Origin: SAR202 cluster bacterium
Lineage (GTDB): Bacteria; Chloroflexota; Dehalococcoidia; Lucifugimonadales; Lucifugimonadaceae
NCBI GenBank assembly: GCA_008373205.1
Contig: RQOS01000042.1
Coordinates: forward strand, 1-40,190
Length of the DNA: 40,190 nucleotides
Direction: 5' to 3'
Shown: positions 8,808 through 17,115 of the stretch, piece by piece
Position numbering within the stretch: position 1 is the first letter of the stretch
Layout of the letters: the number at the start of each line of letters is the position of its first letter
Program-made: the position numbers and the translations under genes
The notes under the pieces: model-generated
Databases searched by the model: none
Seen by the model: only the letters and a program-made list of their open reading frames with translations
What the model was told of the DNA's origin: nothing

Positions 8808-9803
8808 ATGAAAGCATCAATTTGGTTAGGTGGGGATAAATTTGAAATCAGAGATATTCCTATCCCGGAAATAAAGGAAGATGAAGTTTTAGTAAAAGTT
8901 AAAAGAGTTGGCTTGTGCGGCACTGACGTTCATATTACTCAAGGCTTATTTCCTTCTACTCCTCCTAAAATATTAGGTCATGAATTTAGTGGAGATATCG
9001 TTGATGTGGGGAAAAATGTTGATAAAACAAACTTAGGTAAAAGAGTTACTTGTAACACAACATCTAGCTGTGGAAATTGTTATAACTGTAAAAATTGGAC
9101 AATATCAAGATGCTCTAATGAAGTTAAATCAACTGGAGCGTTTGCAGAATTCTCTGTTATGCCTCTAAGCTCTGCCATCGAAATTCCTAAGGATATGTCT
9201 TATGAAGTAGCTGCAATGACTGAGCCTGCTTCTTGCTGTGTTTCAGGTACAGAGATGATTGATTATAAAAGTGATTCAAAAATATTTATTATTGGTTCCG
9301 GGATTATGGGAATATTATGCCTTAAGTTTGTAAAGGAAAAAAGTATCGATTACATTGTTGTTTCAGAACCTAACCCTATAAGAAGAAAAATGGCTCTAGA
9401 AATGGGTGCTGATTTTGTAGTTGATCCTAGTAGTGATAGCTACGAAAAAGATATAAAAAAATTAAAAGGAGAACATGGATTTGATGTTTTTATTGAGGCT
9501 GTAGGAAATCCTAATCTACTATCTGAAGGTATTTCATATTTAAAACCTAGAGGGCAAGCATTAATGATAGGAGTTCATCCAGAAATGTCTAATCTTGATT
9601 ATGATCTTTATGATCTTCATTATAGAGAGATTAAACTTTTTGGAGCTTTTGGAAGAGGAAATTATTTTTCTTCTGTTCCTGAAAGAATAGAAAATTTGGG
9701 ACTTGAAAAACTTGTTACAAAAACTTTTAATTTAGAAGAAATTAATAAAGCAATAGACTTAACTGCAGAGGGGCATGGAATGAAATACATGATTTCACCA
9801 TAA
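8808..9803 (+). CDS. Zinc-dependent medium-chain alcohol/polyol dehydrogenase
   Basis: This is a 331-aa MDR dehydrogenase of the sorbitol/threonine dehydrogenase group, oxidising a secondary alcohol with NAD(P). Catalytic-zinc residues are Cys37 (GLCGTD), His58-Glu59 (GHEFSG) and probably Glu139 (TEPASCC). The structural-zinc lobe is complete, with Cys88, Cys91, Cys94 and Cys102. The nucleotide-binding GSGIMG motif is at 163-168. It is the first gene of a plus-strand cluster (8808-12483) that also encodes a GDPD, a rhamnonate-dehydratase-like enolase and a transaldolase-family protein. The likely role is the oxidation step of a sugar or sugar-alcohol pathway. The 131-nt gap upstream is AT-rich and should hold the operon promoter. 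The ATG follows an A-rich tract with no strong Shine-Dalgarno. Confidence 0.92.
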   Translation: MKASIWLGGDKFEIRDIPIPEIKEDEVLVKVKRVGLCGTDVHITQGLFPSTPPKILGHEFSGDIVDVGKNVDKTNLGKRVTCNTTSSCGNCYNCKNWTISRCSNEVKSTGAFAEFSVMPLSSAIEIPKDMSYEVAAMTEPASCCVSGTEMIDYKSDSKIFIIGSGIMGILCLKFVKEKSIDYIVVSEPNPIRRKMALEMGADFVVDPSSDSYEKDIKKLKGEHGFDVFIEAVGNPNLLSEGISYLKPRGQALMIGVHPEMSNLDYDLYDLHYREIKLFGAFGRGNYFSSVPERIENLGLEKLVTKTFNLEEINKAIDLTAEGHGMKYMISP

Positions 9804-9807
9804 GTAT

Positions 9808-10581
9808 ATGAAAGAAAAAGTATTCAACTTAATAGCACATAGAGGTTTTTCTGAGAGATCCCCAGAAAATACAATTCAATCTTTTGATTTAGCGTTAAAA
9901 GAAGGATTTAATAATTTTGAGTTTGATGTTCAATTAACTAAGGACAAAATACCTGTAGTAATTCATGATAGTGATTTAATTAGAACTACTGGAATAAAAG
10001 GAATTATTTCAGAAAAAAAATACTCTGAAATAAAGTCATTAAATGCTAAAAATAACTTCAAAAATTTAACTGGTCATTTTAAGATTCCTACTTTAGATGA
10101 GGTATTAGTAAGGTATAAAGATAAGGCTCATTTACACCTTGAACTTAAGTCTAGGGATCAAGATTTATCAGAAATAGTTTTTAATTTATTAAGAGAATTT
10201 AAATGGTTAAGTTCTAAGAAAAAAATATTTGAACCTGGAGGAATAACTATAAGTAGTTTTTATATTGAACAAATTATGAGATTTAATCATTTTACTAAAG
10301 ATGAAAATTCTGCATGGTTATTAGAGAAAATTACTCATAATGACTTAGATATTTGTAAGTCCAATGAAATAGATTTAATTTGTCCAAGAGCTTTATATGC
10401 AAATCACAAAATGGTTTCCGAAGCTTTCGAAAAGAATATTTTAGTTAGGAATTGGGGCGTTTCTAGTGAAAAAGATTTAATTAATGCTTATAATTCAGGA
10501 AGTAAAGGGACCACCATAGATTGGCCAACAAAAGGAAAGGAAATGATATCAAATTATGAAAATAACAAAATTAGTAATTAG
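9808..10581 (+). CDS. Glycerophosphodiester phosphodiesterase, second paralog
   Basis: This 257-aa GDPD-domain enzyme has His11 in AHRG, Glu38 and Asp40 in EFDVQL, His53 in VIHDSD, a LELKSRD metal-site block near residue 115, and the late TIDWP motif. It therefore has a complete active site and no signal peptide. It starts 4 nt after the dehydrogenase stop and ends 26 nt inside the start of the enolase gene, so it is clearly part of this operon. Its presence suggests that the pathway substrate is released from, or accompanied by, a glycerol-phosphate-linked compound. That is inference. It is clearly related to the enzyme at 929-1645 but differs outside the motifs. Confidence 0.93.
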   Translation: MKEKVFNLIAHRGFSERSPENTIQSFDLALKEGFNNFEFDVQLTKDKIPVVIHDSDLIRTTGIKGIISEKKYSEIKSLNAKNNFKNLTGHFKIPTLDEVLVRYKDKAHLHLELKSRDQDLSEIVFNLLREFKWLSSKKKIFEPGGITISSFYIEQIMRFNHFTKDENSAWLLEKITHNDLDICKSNEIDLICPRALYANHKMVSEAFEKNILVRNWGVSSEKDLINAYNSGSKGTTIDWPTKGKEMISNYENNKISN

Positions 10582-11749
10582 AAGCTTATCTGGTCATTTT
10601 GAATCAGATGGAGAGTTTTGGGAAGAAAGACTTGTCAGACCAATTGATATATATCCAGAGTATGCAAATGAAAAACATGAAAATTGGTCATTACAAAAAA
10701 ATAATAATGTTTCCACCAACTCTATATTTGTAGAAATTCATACAGATGAAAACATTTATGGAACAGCTGGCCCAATAGATTCCCTTCAAGCAGATGTAAT
10801 AGAAAAATCACTCTCGAAAATTCTTATAGATAAAGATCCTTTAGCAATAGAGCTTTTATGGGATCAAATGCATAGAATTAGTGTTCATGGTAGACAAGGA
10901 ATAACAATGATGGCTATCAGTGCAATAGATTGTGCCCTTTGGGACCTCAAAGGTAAATTTTATAAAACACCAGTTTATAAAATTTTAGGAGGTCCAACTA
11001 GAAAAGAAGTACCTGCTTATGCCTCAATGCTTGGGTTTAATGTTACAGATATGGGATTAGTAAGAGAAAGATCTCAACAATTCAAAGAACAAGGGTTTAC
11101 AGCTCAAAAATGGTTTTTTAGATATGGACCAATGTCAGGCCATGAAGGTCTAAATAAAAATATTGAGATGGTAAAAACACTAAGAGAAAGCCTAGGAGAA
11201 GATTATGAAATAATGTTAGATTGCTGGCAATCTATGGATTACAAATACATTATTCGTTTAGCAAAAAATATTGAAGAATATAGACCATACTGGCTAGAAG
11301 AAACAGTTATGAATGACAGAGTGGAAATATATAAAAAAATAAAAGATAAAATTTCAATTCCTTTATCTGGAGCTGAGCATGATTATACAAGATGGGGAAT
11401 GCTTAGATTTATAGAAAAAAAGGCTCTAGATTTTCTTCAACCAGACATATACTGGGCAGGAGGACTTTCAGAGGTATTAAAAATATCTAACTTAGCAACG
11501 ACTTATGACCTCATAACAATACCACACGGACATTCATCAAATGCATCTTTACACTTTTCTTTGTCTCAGGTTCCAATACACACCCCCTACCAAGAATTCT
11601 TGATAAAGTGGAATAAAGTTCATCAACATTTTTTGAAAACTCCAGAGATTCCTGAAAAAGGATTTTTTTCAATAACTGAATTAAATGGATTAGGAATGGA
11701 ACTTGATTCAGACAAAATAGAAAAAGAAGAAAAATTAGAAATAAAATAG
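10556..11749 (+). CDS. Enolase-superfamily sugar-acid dehydratase, L-rhamnonate dehydratase-like
   Basis: This 397-aa mandelate racemase/muconate lactonizing family protein probably dehydrates an aldonate to a 2-keto-3-deoxy acid using Mg2+. Metal ligands are Asp222 in LDCWQS, Glu248 in WLEET and Glu274 in SGAEHDY. Asp297 in QPDIYW and His324 in IPHGHS follow. The LDCWxSxD, GEH-like, QPDxxWxGG and PHG patterns match the L-rhamnonate dehydratase (RhmD) group, which also has the long polar N-terminal lid seen here. The ATG at 10556 lies inside the end of the GDPD gene (26-nt overlap), implying coupled translation. The dehydrogenase and transaldolase-family neighbours support a sugar-acid pathway. 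The exact sugar is not determined. Confidence 0.88.
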   Translation: MKITKLVIRSLSGHFESDGEFWEERLVRPIDIYPEYANEKHENWSLQKNNNVSTNSIFVEIHTDENIYGTAGPIDSLQADVIEKSLSKILIDKDPLAIELLWDQMHRISVHGRQGITMMAISAIDCALWDLKGKFYKTPVYKILGGPTRKEVPAYASMLGFNVTDMGLVRERSQQFKEQGFTAQKWFFRYGPMSGHEGLNKNIEMVKTLRESLGEDYEIMLDCWQSMDYKYIIRLAKNIEEYRPYWLEETVMNDRVEIYKKIKDKISIPLSGAEHDYTRWGMLRFIEKKALDFLQPDIYWAGGLSEVLKISNLATTYDLITIPHGHSSNASLHFSLSQVPIHTPYQEFLIKWNKVHQHFLKTPEIPEKGFFSITELNGLGMELDSDKIEKEEKLEIK

Positions 11750-11757
11750 GAGTAATT

Positions 11758-12483
11758 ATGACTATACCTAATGCAGAGAATAATAAAAAAAACGGTATCG
11801 GACCTGATATTTGGCTAGCAGGTGATCCAGAAGACCTAAAAGATTGGATGGATAAAGGTGTAAAAGGAATTGTAACTAACACAGTAGTTCTAAAAGATAT
11901 GACAGATAAATATGGTTCAATTATTGATCTAACTAAAAGATATCTTGATATTACTGATAAAAAAGTTGCTATTGAAATCGATGGTCACTCTACAAGTGAA
12001 CTTTTAGATGTTGGCGAAAAATTTACAAAACTATCTGATCGTATAATTTTAAAGATTCCTATGACTGAGTATGCACTAGAAGCATTTTCAGAATTAAAAA
12101 AATCTAATGTTGAAACTTTTTGTACAACAATATTTTCATTAAATCAGGCTGTGATAGCTGCTAATGCTGGGGTTACTCATGTACTGCCTTTTTGCGAACC
12201 TTTTTTAGATGTAAACAAAGATTCAACTGAATTGATACGTGAAATAAGTTCTACTTTTGAAGGTTGGGAAAATAGACCTTTTGTAACTGCAGCGCTAGTT
12301 AGATCTGTTGCTACAGCTCATAAAGCATTAAAAGATGGAGCTGACGGAATAATTATATTTTGGCCAATTTTTAAAGAAATGATTCAAAATAAATTTACCG
12401 ATGAATGGAATAAAACTTTTTTGGATCATTGGAATGGTATATATGATGCTGGTAATTTAAATGATATAGGATATAAACCTTAA
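11758..12483 (+). CDS. Transaldolase-family protein
   Basis: The 241-aa protein has the transaldolase/fructose-6-phosphate aldolase barrel. Lys99 in ILKIPMT is the probable Schiff-base lysine. CTTIFSLNQAV (about 118-128) corresponds to the conserved active-site strand, and VLPFCEPFLD (about 145-154) to the variable FVGRxxD region. Length lies between FSA-type (about 220) and classical transaldolase (above 310). An AGGAG Shine-Dalgarno lies 5 nt before the ATG, and the gene closes the operon 8 nt after the enolase gene. Following a dehydrogenase and a dehydratase, it may cleave a keto-deoxy sugar acid or a ketose, replacing the usual class I KDG-type aldolase. Whether it is a true transaldolase or an aldolase is open. 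Confidence 0.85.
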   Translation: MTIPNAENNKKNGIGPDIWLAGDPEDLKDWMDKGVKGIVTNTVVLKDMTDKYGSIIDLTKRYLDITDKKVAIEIDGHSTSELLDVGEKFTKLSDRIILKIPMTEYALEAFSELKKSNVETFCTTIFSLNQAVIAANAGVTHVLPFCEPFLDVNKDSTELIREISSTFEGWENRPFVTAALVRSVATAHKALKDGADGIIIFWPIFKEMIQNKFTDEWNKTFLDHWNGIYDAGNLNDIGYKP

Positions 12484-12484
12484 G

Positions 12485-14089
12485 CTAATTTTGGTAAATA
12501 TTTTCCATATCATATGCATCTAGAGACAATATTTTTGAACTAGATCCTTGAGATATAGCTGATACACCAATGCTATCGTTTCTTGAAGGATATAATCTTG
12601 AAGCGACACATTGTCTTTCATTTACAAATATTTCTATTACACTTCTATCAATAAATATTCTTAGGTCAAGATTCTCATCCTCAGACAAATACACAGGTGC
12701 TACTTCAGGAGGGCGAGATAAAACTCCTTGATCTAGACTTGAATATGAAGTATCTAAAGAAATCATACTATCAGAAGCATTTAGTCGTTTTTTAAGATCC
12801 CAACCTTCATACTTATCCCAATCTCTAAATCCTCTATTTTTATAAAATGTTATTCTGGTAAACTCCTCACTTTTATTTGATCTTAGTACTCTTAATTCAA
12901 ACATTGATGCATCTTTAACTTCTGCAGTTAATAAAATTTCTATAGTATTTCCTGAAATATTTTCAAGAATTTTTTCTTCATTAGGAGAGATTAAAATATT
13001 TTTTATGAATCTATGATTTTTTCTCAATGATTCGATATTTCCTGCTGGTTTTATAGTCAATACATCTTTGTTGATTTTATCTTTACCAGCTATTCCAATT
13101 TCTCTAGGTAGAGTCATTAATTGGTTCCATCCCTTCGTCTCTTTTGAATGATTCATATTAAAAATAACTACGTTTTTTCCATTATCATATGTAGTTGCAG
13201 AAGGTGCATGAACCCCTCCAGGGTGTGCTGCTCCAAAATTAAATTCATGATGGGAAGTTACTATAAATTTATCATTATCAATATCATAATCACCTAGCAA
13301 TGCTTGTCCTCCGCTCATATGACTAAAGAAGTAAAGTATATACCTTTCTCCAATAGGCCAAAAATATGGACAAGCTCCATCATCTCCAATTTTAGTAAAA
13401 TGATCTCCTTCAATAAATGGATGCATATATTCCCAATTTATAAGATCTTTGGATCTAAATAAAAAATTTGCCCTTGTCCTTCTTCCAGATGGATTATGAG
13501 GTAATGTTCCTCCTGATAAAGAATAATAATAGTTATCTTTTTTCCAAATGCATGGATCAAAAACTCTATAAGGTAGCTTTGGTCCATCTTCAGTTTGAAT
13601 TTTTATAACAGGTTTTTTATCATTAATCTTTTCCCAATTAAGTAGTAAATCATCATCAGAAATAGCGATCATATTGCCTACTTTTGTTCCATGATACATT
13701 GCTATTACTTTATTATTTTCTACAAATGTTGCCCCTGAAAAACATGCTTCTTCAGGATTAGGATAAATTGCATATGGCAAATCTTTCCAATGAACCAAAT
13801 CTGAACTATATGCATGTCCCCAATGCTGCCTAGGATCTTCCGGTGGATAAGCCTGGTAAAAAAGATGCCAATATCCTTTCCAAAAACATATCCCATTAGG
13901 ATCATTAAGCGTATTTTCTGGATTAACATAATGAAAAATAGGTCTATAAGGATCATCTTTGTAGGTTGATCTACTTTGACTCAATCTTTGTATTAAGTGA
14001 TCTTTTTCAAGAGTGCTAATTTGATCAGAAAATGAATCAGGATAATTAAATTTTGGTACTTTAGATTTTCTATCTGAAAACATTTGCAT
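12485..14089 (-). CDS. Glycoside hydrolase family 32-like protein with altered active site
   Basis: The 534 residues show the GH32 five-bladed propeller followed by the C-terminal beta-sandwich (IFIDRSVIEIFVNE, near 478-491), as in invertases, levanases and sucrose-6-phosphate hydrolases. The nucleophile motif NDPNG is intact with Asp63, and CFSGATF (116-122) matches the FSGS region. The RDP motif appears as Phe177-Asp178-Pro179. The EC motif that carries the acid/base Glu appears as Ala239-Cys240-Pro241. Two of three signature residues are therefore changed. It may use another acid, act on an activated substrate, or be non-hydrolytic. No signal peptide is visible. It lies 5 nt after the ketopantoate-reductase-like gene and is convergent with the transaldolase-family gene. 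Confidence 0.87.
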   Translation of the reverse strand: MQMFSDRKSKVPKFNYPDSFSDQISTLEKDHLIQRLSQSRSTYKDDPYRPIFHYVNPENTLNDPNGICFWKGYWHLFYQAYPPEDPRQHWGHAYSSDLVHWKDLPYAIYPNPEEACFSGATFVENNKVIAMYHGTKVGNMIAISDDDLLLNWEKINDKKPVIKIQTEDGPKLPYRVFDPCIWKKDNYYYSLSGGTLPHNPSGRRTRANFLFRSKDLINWEYMHPFIEGDHFTKIGDDGACPYFWPIGERYILYFFSHMSGGQALLGDYDIDNDKFIVTSHHEFNFGAAHPGGVHAPSATTYDNGKNVVIFNMNHSKETKGWNQLMTLPREIGIAGKDKINKDVLTIKPAGNIESLRKNHRFIKNILISPNEEKILENISGNTIEILLTAEVKDASMFELRVLRSNKSEEFTRITFYKNRGFRDWDKYEGWDLKKRLNASDSMISLDTSYSSLDQGVLSRPPEVAPVYLSEDENLDLRIFIDRSVIEIFVNERQCVASRLYPSRNDSIGVSAISQGSSSKILSLDAYDMENIYQN

Positions 14090-14094
14090 TAAAT

Positions 14095-15138
14095 TTAATC
14101 TAACATTCTTTCTATATCATCTAGGTGTTTATCTGATGTTTCAAATCCTACACCAAGGGAGTTTACTACCTCTGTCACTTTATCGCAAAAAGGAGTAGGT
14201 ATATTATTTTTCTTTCCTACTTGACTTACAAAACCTGTAAGGTAATCAATCTCAGTTCTTCTTCTCTTAAGTACATCTTGCCCAAAAGAAGGTCGACTTG
14301 CAGAGCCTGCTTGTCTAGCTTGTTCCAGCATTTGATTTTTTATATCTTCCACATTTTTTTTACTGTCTGCAGCTTCTATAAAATCTTTAGGTTCCAATCC
14401 TGCTATTTTACCCATTGGATACCCTTCCGAGTTAGCTACTTTAACAACCTCAGCTGCAACTTGTATAGCAATATCTTGAGTTAATGGGTTAGACCTTACT
14501 TCTGCAGTTCCCCATCCAGTTAAGCCTGCAAGAGGATTAACCATACAATTTATCATTAATTTTGACCATCTCTCATTAATTAATTCTTCAGTATATTCAG
14601 ATACTCCAACTGCTTGCATAATATCTACAAATTCCTTTAGCCTTTCAGTTACGCCACCTGTCAATTCTCCTATTTTATAAGCAACATCAGGTCTACTATC
14701 AGTCCTCCAAGCTTTGCCAGGTTCTGTCGCCATTGCACTAATCAAAATGACACATCCAAGAGTTTTTTCATTACCTACAATTTCACCTACTTTTAAATCA
14801 TTTATTCCATTCTGAAAATCTACAAAATAGCCATCTTCTTTTACATAATTCTTAAGAGCGTGAGTTGCCCATTCAGTGTCATAAGATTTTACAGCTATTA
14901 TTCCAATATCAAATTTTTCTTTTACTTCTTGAAGTTGATTTAGATGTATTGCGTTGGGTTTGCAGTTATGTACTTGATCTTGATTAGTTACTTCTAATCC
15001 ATTATTTTGAATTTCATTTATATGTTCATACCATGTGTCTATAAAAGTTACATCGTGTTCATCTTTTGAAAGCATTCCTCCAACAACTCCACCTATACCT
15101 CCTGCCCCAAATACAGCTATTCTTTTCTTTTCATGCAT
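14095..15138 (-). CDS. Ketopantoate reductase family (ApbA/PanE-like) dehydrogenase
   Basis: This 347-aa NADPH-dependent 2-keto-acid reductase has an N-terminal Rossmann domain with GAGGIG at 11-16. The C-terminal helical domain has Lys193 and Asn197 in WSKLMIN, spaced like the catalytic Lys176/Asn180 of E. coli PanE. It is longer than PanE (about 300 aa), and no other pantothenate gene is nearby, so the substrate may be another branched or sugar-derived 2-keto acid. An AAGGAT Shine-Dalgarno precedes the ATG. The gene sits 5 nt upstream of the GH32-like gene and is probably co-transcribed with it. The 75-nt gap behind it separates it from the amino-acid transporter operon. Confidence 0.87.
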   Translation of the reverse strand: MHEKKRIAVFGAGGIGGVVGGMLSKDEHDVTFIDTWYEHINEIQNNGLEVTNQDQVHNCKPNAIHLNQLQEVKEKFDIGIIAVKSYDTEWATHALKNYVKEDGYFVDFQNGINDLKVGEIVGNEKTLGCVILISAMATEPGKAWRTDSRPDVAYKIGELTGGVTERLKEFVDIMQAVGVSEYTEELINERWSKLMINCMVNPLAGLTGWGTAEVRSNPLTQDIAIQVAAEVVKVANSEGYPMGKIAGLEPKDFIEAADSKKNVEDIKNQMLEQARQAGSASRPSFGQDVLKRRRTEIDYLTGFVSQVGKKNNIPTPFCDKVTEVVNSLGVGFETSDKHLDDIERMLD

Positions 15139-15213
15139 TTTTATATCCTTAGTTAAATTATTAAAATTTCTTTGATAATAATATAACTATTTAATAAATG
15201 ACAATAGAAATTT

Positions 15214-15951
15214 TTATAGTATTTGGCTTAAGAATAATTTTGTTCTATCTTCTTGAGGATTTTCAAAAAAATGTTCTGGGGTACCTGACTCTACAATAAG
15301 CCCTTCATCAAAAAAAAGAAATCTGTCAGCAACCTCTTTAGCAAATCCCATTTCATGAGTCACACAAATCATCGTCATACCTGATTGAGCTAATTCAATC
15401 ATTACATCTAAAACTTCCTTTATCATTTCTGGGTCAAGAGCTGATGTTGGTTCATCAAAGAGCATTATTTTGGGTTGCATAGCAAGAGCTCTAGCTATAG
15501 CTACTCTTTGTTGTTGACCACCCGATAGTTGTGCTGGGAATTTTTGTGCTTGTTCAGGTATTCCTACTCTTTCCAACAAGCTCATAGCCAAATCATCAAC
15601 TTCAGATTTTGGTAACTTCTTTACCTTTTGTGGAGCTAATGTAATATTTCTTAAGACTGATAGATGAGGAAAAAGATTAAACTGTTGAAAGACCATTCCG
15701 ACTTCGGATCTTATTTTCTCAATATTTTTTACATTGTTATTTAACTCAGTTCCATTGACTTTAATTAGACCTGAATCATGTTCTTCAAGACCATTTAATG
15801 TTCTGATATAAGTAGATTTACCTGATCCAGATGGTCCTAGAACTACAACTACTTCACCTTCATAGATATCTGCAGTTATCCCCTTCAAAGCCTGAAAAGA
15901 ACCAAAGAATTTAGTCACATCTTTTGTTTCAACGGATATTTTTTTACTCAT
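15214..15951 (-). CDS. aapP: General L-amino-acid ABC transporter, ATPase AapP
   Basis: This is the ATPase of a polar amino-acid importer (GlnQ/AapP family, 245 aa). Walker A GPSGSGKS is at 39-46, the signature [15 protein letters not shown] is near 143, Walker [14 protein letters not shown] follows, and the switch histidine lies in CVTHEMGFA. It is cytoplasmic and pairs with the two permeases encoded directly upstream. AGGAG lies 6 nt before the ATG, and 9 nt separate it from aapM. It is the last gene of the aapJQMP operon. Confidence 0.95.
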   Translation of the reverse strand: MSKKISVETKDVTKFFGSFQALKGITADIYEGEVVVVLGPSGSGKSTYIRTLNGLEEHDSGLIKVNGTELNNNVKNIEKIRSEVGMVFQQFNLFPHLSVLRNITLAPQKVKKLPKSEVDDLAMSLLERVGIPEQAQKFPAQLSGGQQQRVAIARALAMQPKIMLFDEPTSALDPEMIKEVLDVMIELAQSGMTMICVTHEMGFAKEVADRFLFFDEGLIVESGTPEHFFENPQEDRTKLFLSQIL

Positions 15952-15960
15952 ATTATCTCC

Positions 15961-17115
15961 TTAGTTACTCAAATTTAATCTATTCTCAATTGATCTACTT
16001 ATCTGAGAAAGTATTATAGATACTACCCAGAACATTAATGCCACTACTAATAATGTTTCTATTGATTTACCATAAAATTCTTGCTGTTGTTCAGGTATCA
16101 ATCTACCTATCCTTAGTAAATCAGTTATTCCTAAAATAAATACTAAAGATGTGTCCTTAAATATTGCTATAAAAGTACTTACAATTGCAGGAATTACAAC
16201 TCTTATAGCTTGAGGTAAAACTATAAATAATAATTCCATTATTGGCCCTAAACCTAAGGCTGTTGATGCTTCAATTTGACCCTTTGGAATTGACTGCAAG
16301 CCTCCTCTAATTACCTCTGCTATATATGCACTGGAAAAAAGAGAAAGAACTATCATAGCTCTAATTACTAAATTAATATCGTTTAAAGAAAATATATTTG
16401 GAAGGAAATTCGGTAATACAAACCAAGCAAAAAATAGCCATGCAATTAGAGGTGCTCCCCTAAATGTTTCTATAAAAATTACAGAAACTAATTTTATTAA
16501 CTTGTAAGAACTTGCTCTTCCTATAGCTAAAAATACTCCTAATGGGAAGCCAGCTAATATAGCTATAATAGCCAAAATAAGATTTACAAAAAATCCTCCC
16601 CATAAGGTAACTTTAGGACCTCCAAATAAAATTAGTATTAAAAATAAAGATGGTAAAAAAATCCCCCATGAAACAATTAAAATTCTAGATAAATTTTTTC
16701 TATCTAATCTATGTTTCATATAGTAAATTAAAGTATAGGCTATTGCACTAGAGAGCAATATTGCTAAAACATACGGTAATAAATTTATAGTAGTAAATAT
16801 TAAAAAAGGAATAGCAAGAAAAGCGACATAAAATATTGAAATACGGATATTTAATTTATATGAATAAGCTAAAGTTGCTGAAACTAAAATAGAAAAAATT
16901 GAGAAGACTGTCCAAATTCTCCACATTTGATCTTCTGGAAATATACCTACGAGTAAAATTTTTCTATTAACCTCGATTAATGTCCAATCAGAGGTAAATA
17001 CGAATTCGAAAAAAATAGAAGCTATAAAATAGATAAAGTACGCACCTAAAAGAGTTAATATAATATCTTTCTTAGAACCAAATAAATTTTCTTTTATCCA
17101 ATAAATGATCTGCAT
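15961..17115 (-). CDS. aapM: General L-amino-acid ABC transporter, permease AapM
   Basis: This 384-aa permease is of the His/Glu/Gln/Arg/opine family. The extended N-terminal membrane region (several helices, about residues 15-165) precedes the core permease domain. The core contains GxxLxxARxS-like sequence (FLAIGRASS), ETFRGAPLIAWLFF, and the EAA-type loop EASTALGLGPIMELLFIVLPQ that contacts the ATPase. The length and long N-terminus match AapM of alphaproteobacteria. The start codon overlaps the aapQ stop in a TAATG junction, implying coupled translation. It should form a heterodimer with AapQ. Confidence 0.93.
   Translation of the reverse strand: MQIIYWIKENLFGSKKDIILTLLGAYFIYFIASIFFEFVFTSDWTLIEVNRKILLVGIFPEDQMWRIWTVFSIFSILVSATLAYSYKLNIRISIFYVAFLAIPFLIFTTINLLPYVLAILLSSAIAYTLIYYMKHRLDRKNLSRILIVSWGIFLPSLFLILILFGGPKVTLWGGFFVNLILAIIAILAGFPLGVFLAIGRASSYKLIKLVSVIFIETFRGAPLIAWLFFAWFVLPNFLPNIFSLNDINLVIRAMIVLSLFSSAYIAEVIRGGLQSIPKGQIEASTALGLGPIMELLFIVLPQAIRVVIPAIVSTFIAIFKDTSLVFILGITDLLRIGRLIPEQQQEFYGKSIETLLVVALMFWVVSIILSQISRSIENRLNLSN

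Noticed and set aside
11511-11882. Minus-strand 123-aa open frame over the enolase/transaldolase junction
   Set aside because: It lies wholly in antisense to two well-supported genes, has no recognisable motif and is low in complexity.
8808-12483. Sulfoquinovose degradation (sulfo-transaldolase or sulfo-ED) operon
   Set aside because: A transaldolase-family gene and a dehydrogenase are present, but there is no sulfoquinovosidase, isomerase or sulfolactaldehyde enzyme, and the dehydratase is RhmD-like.
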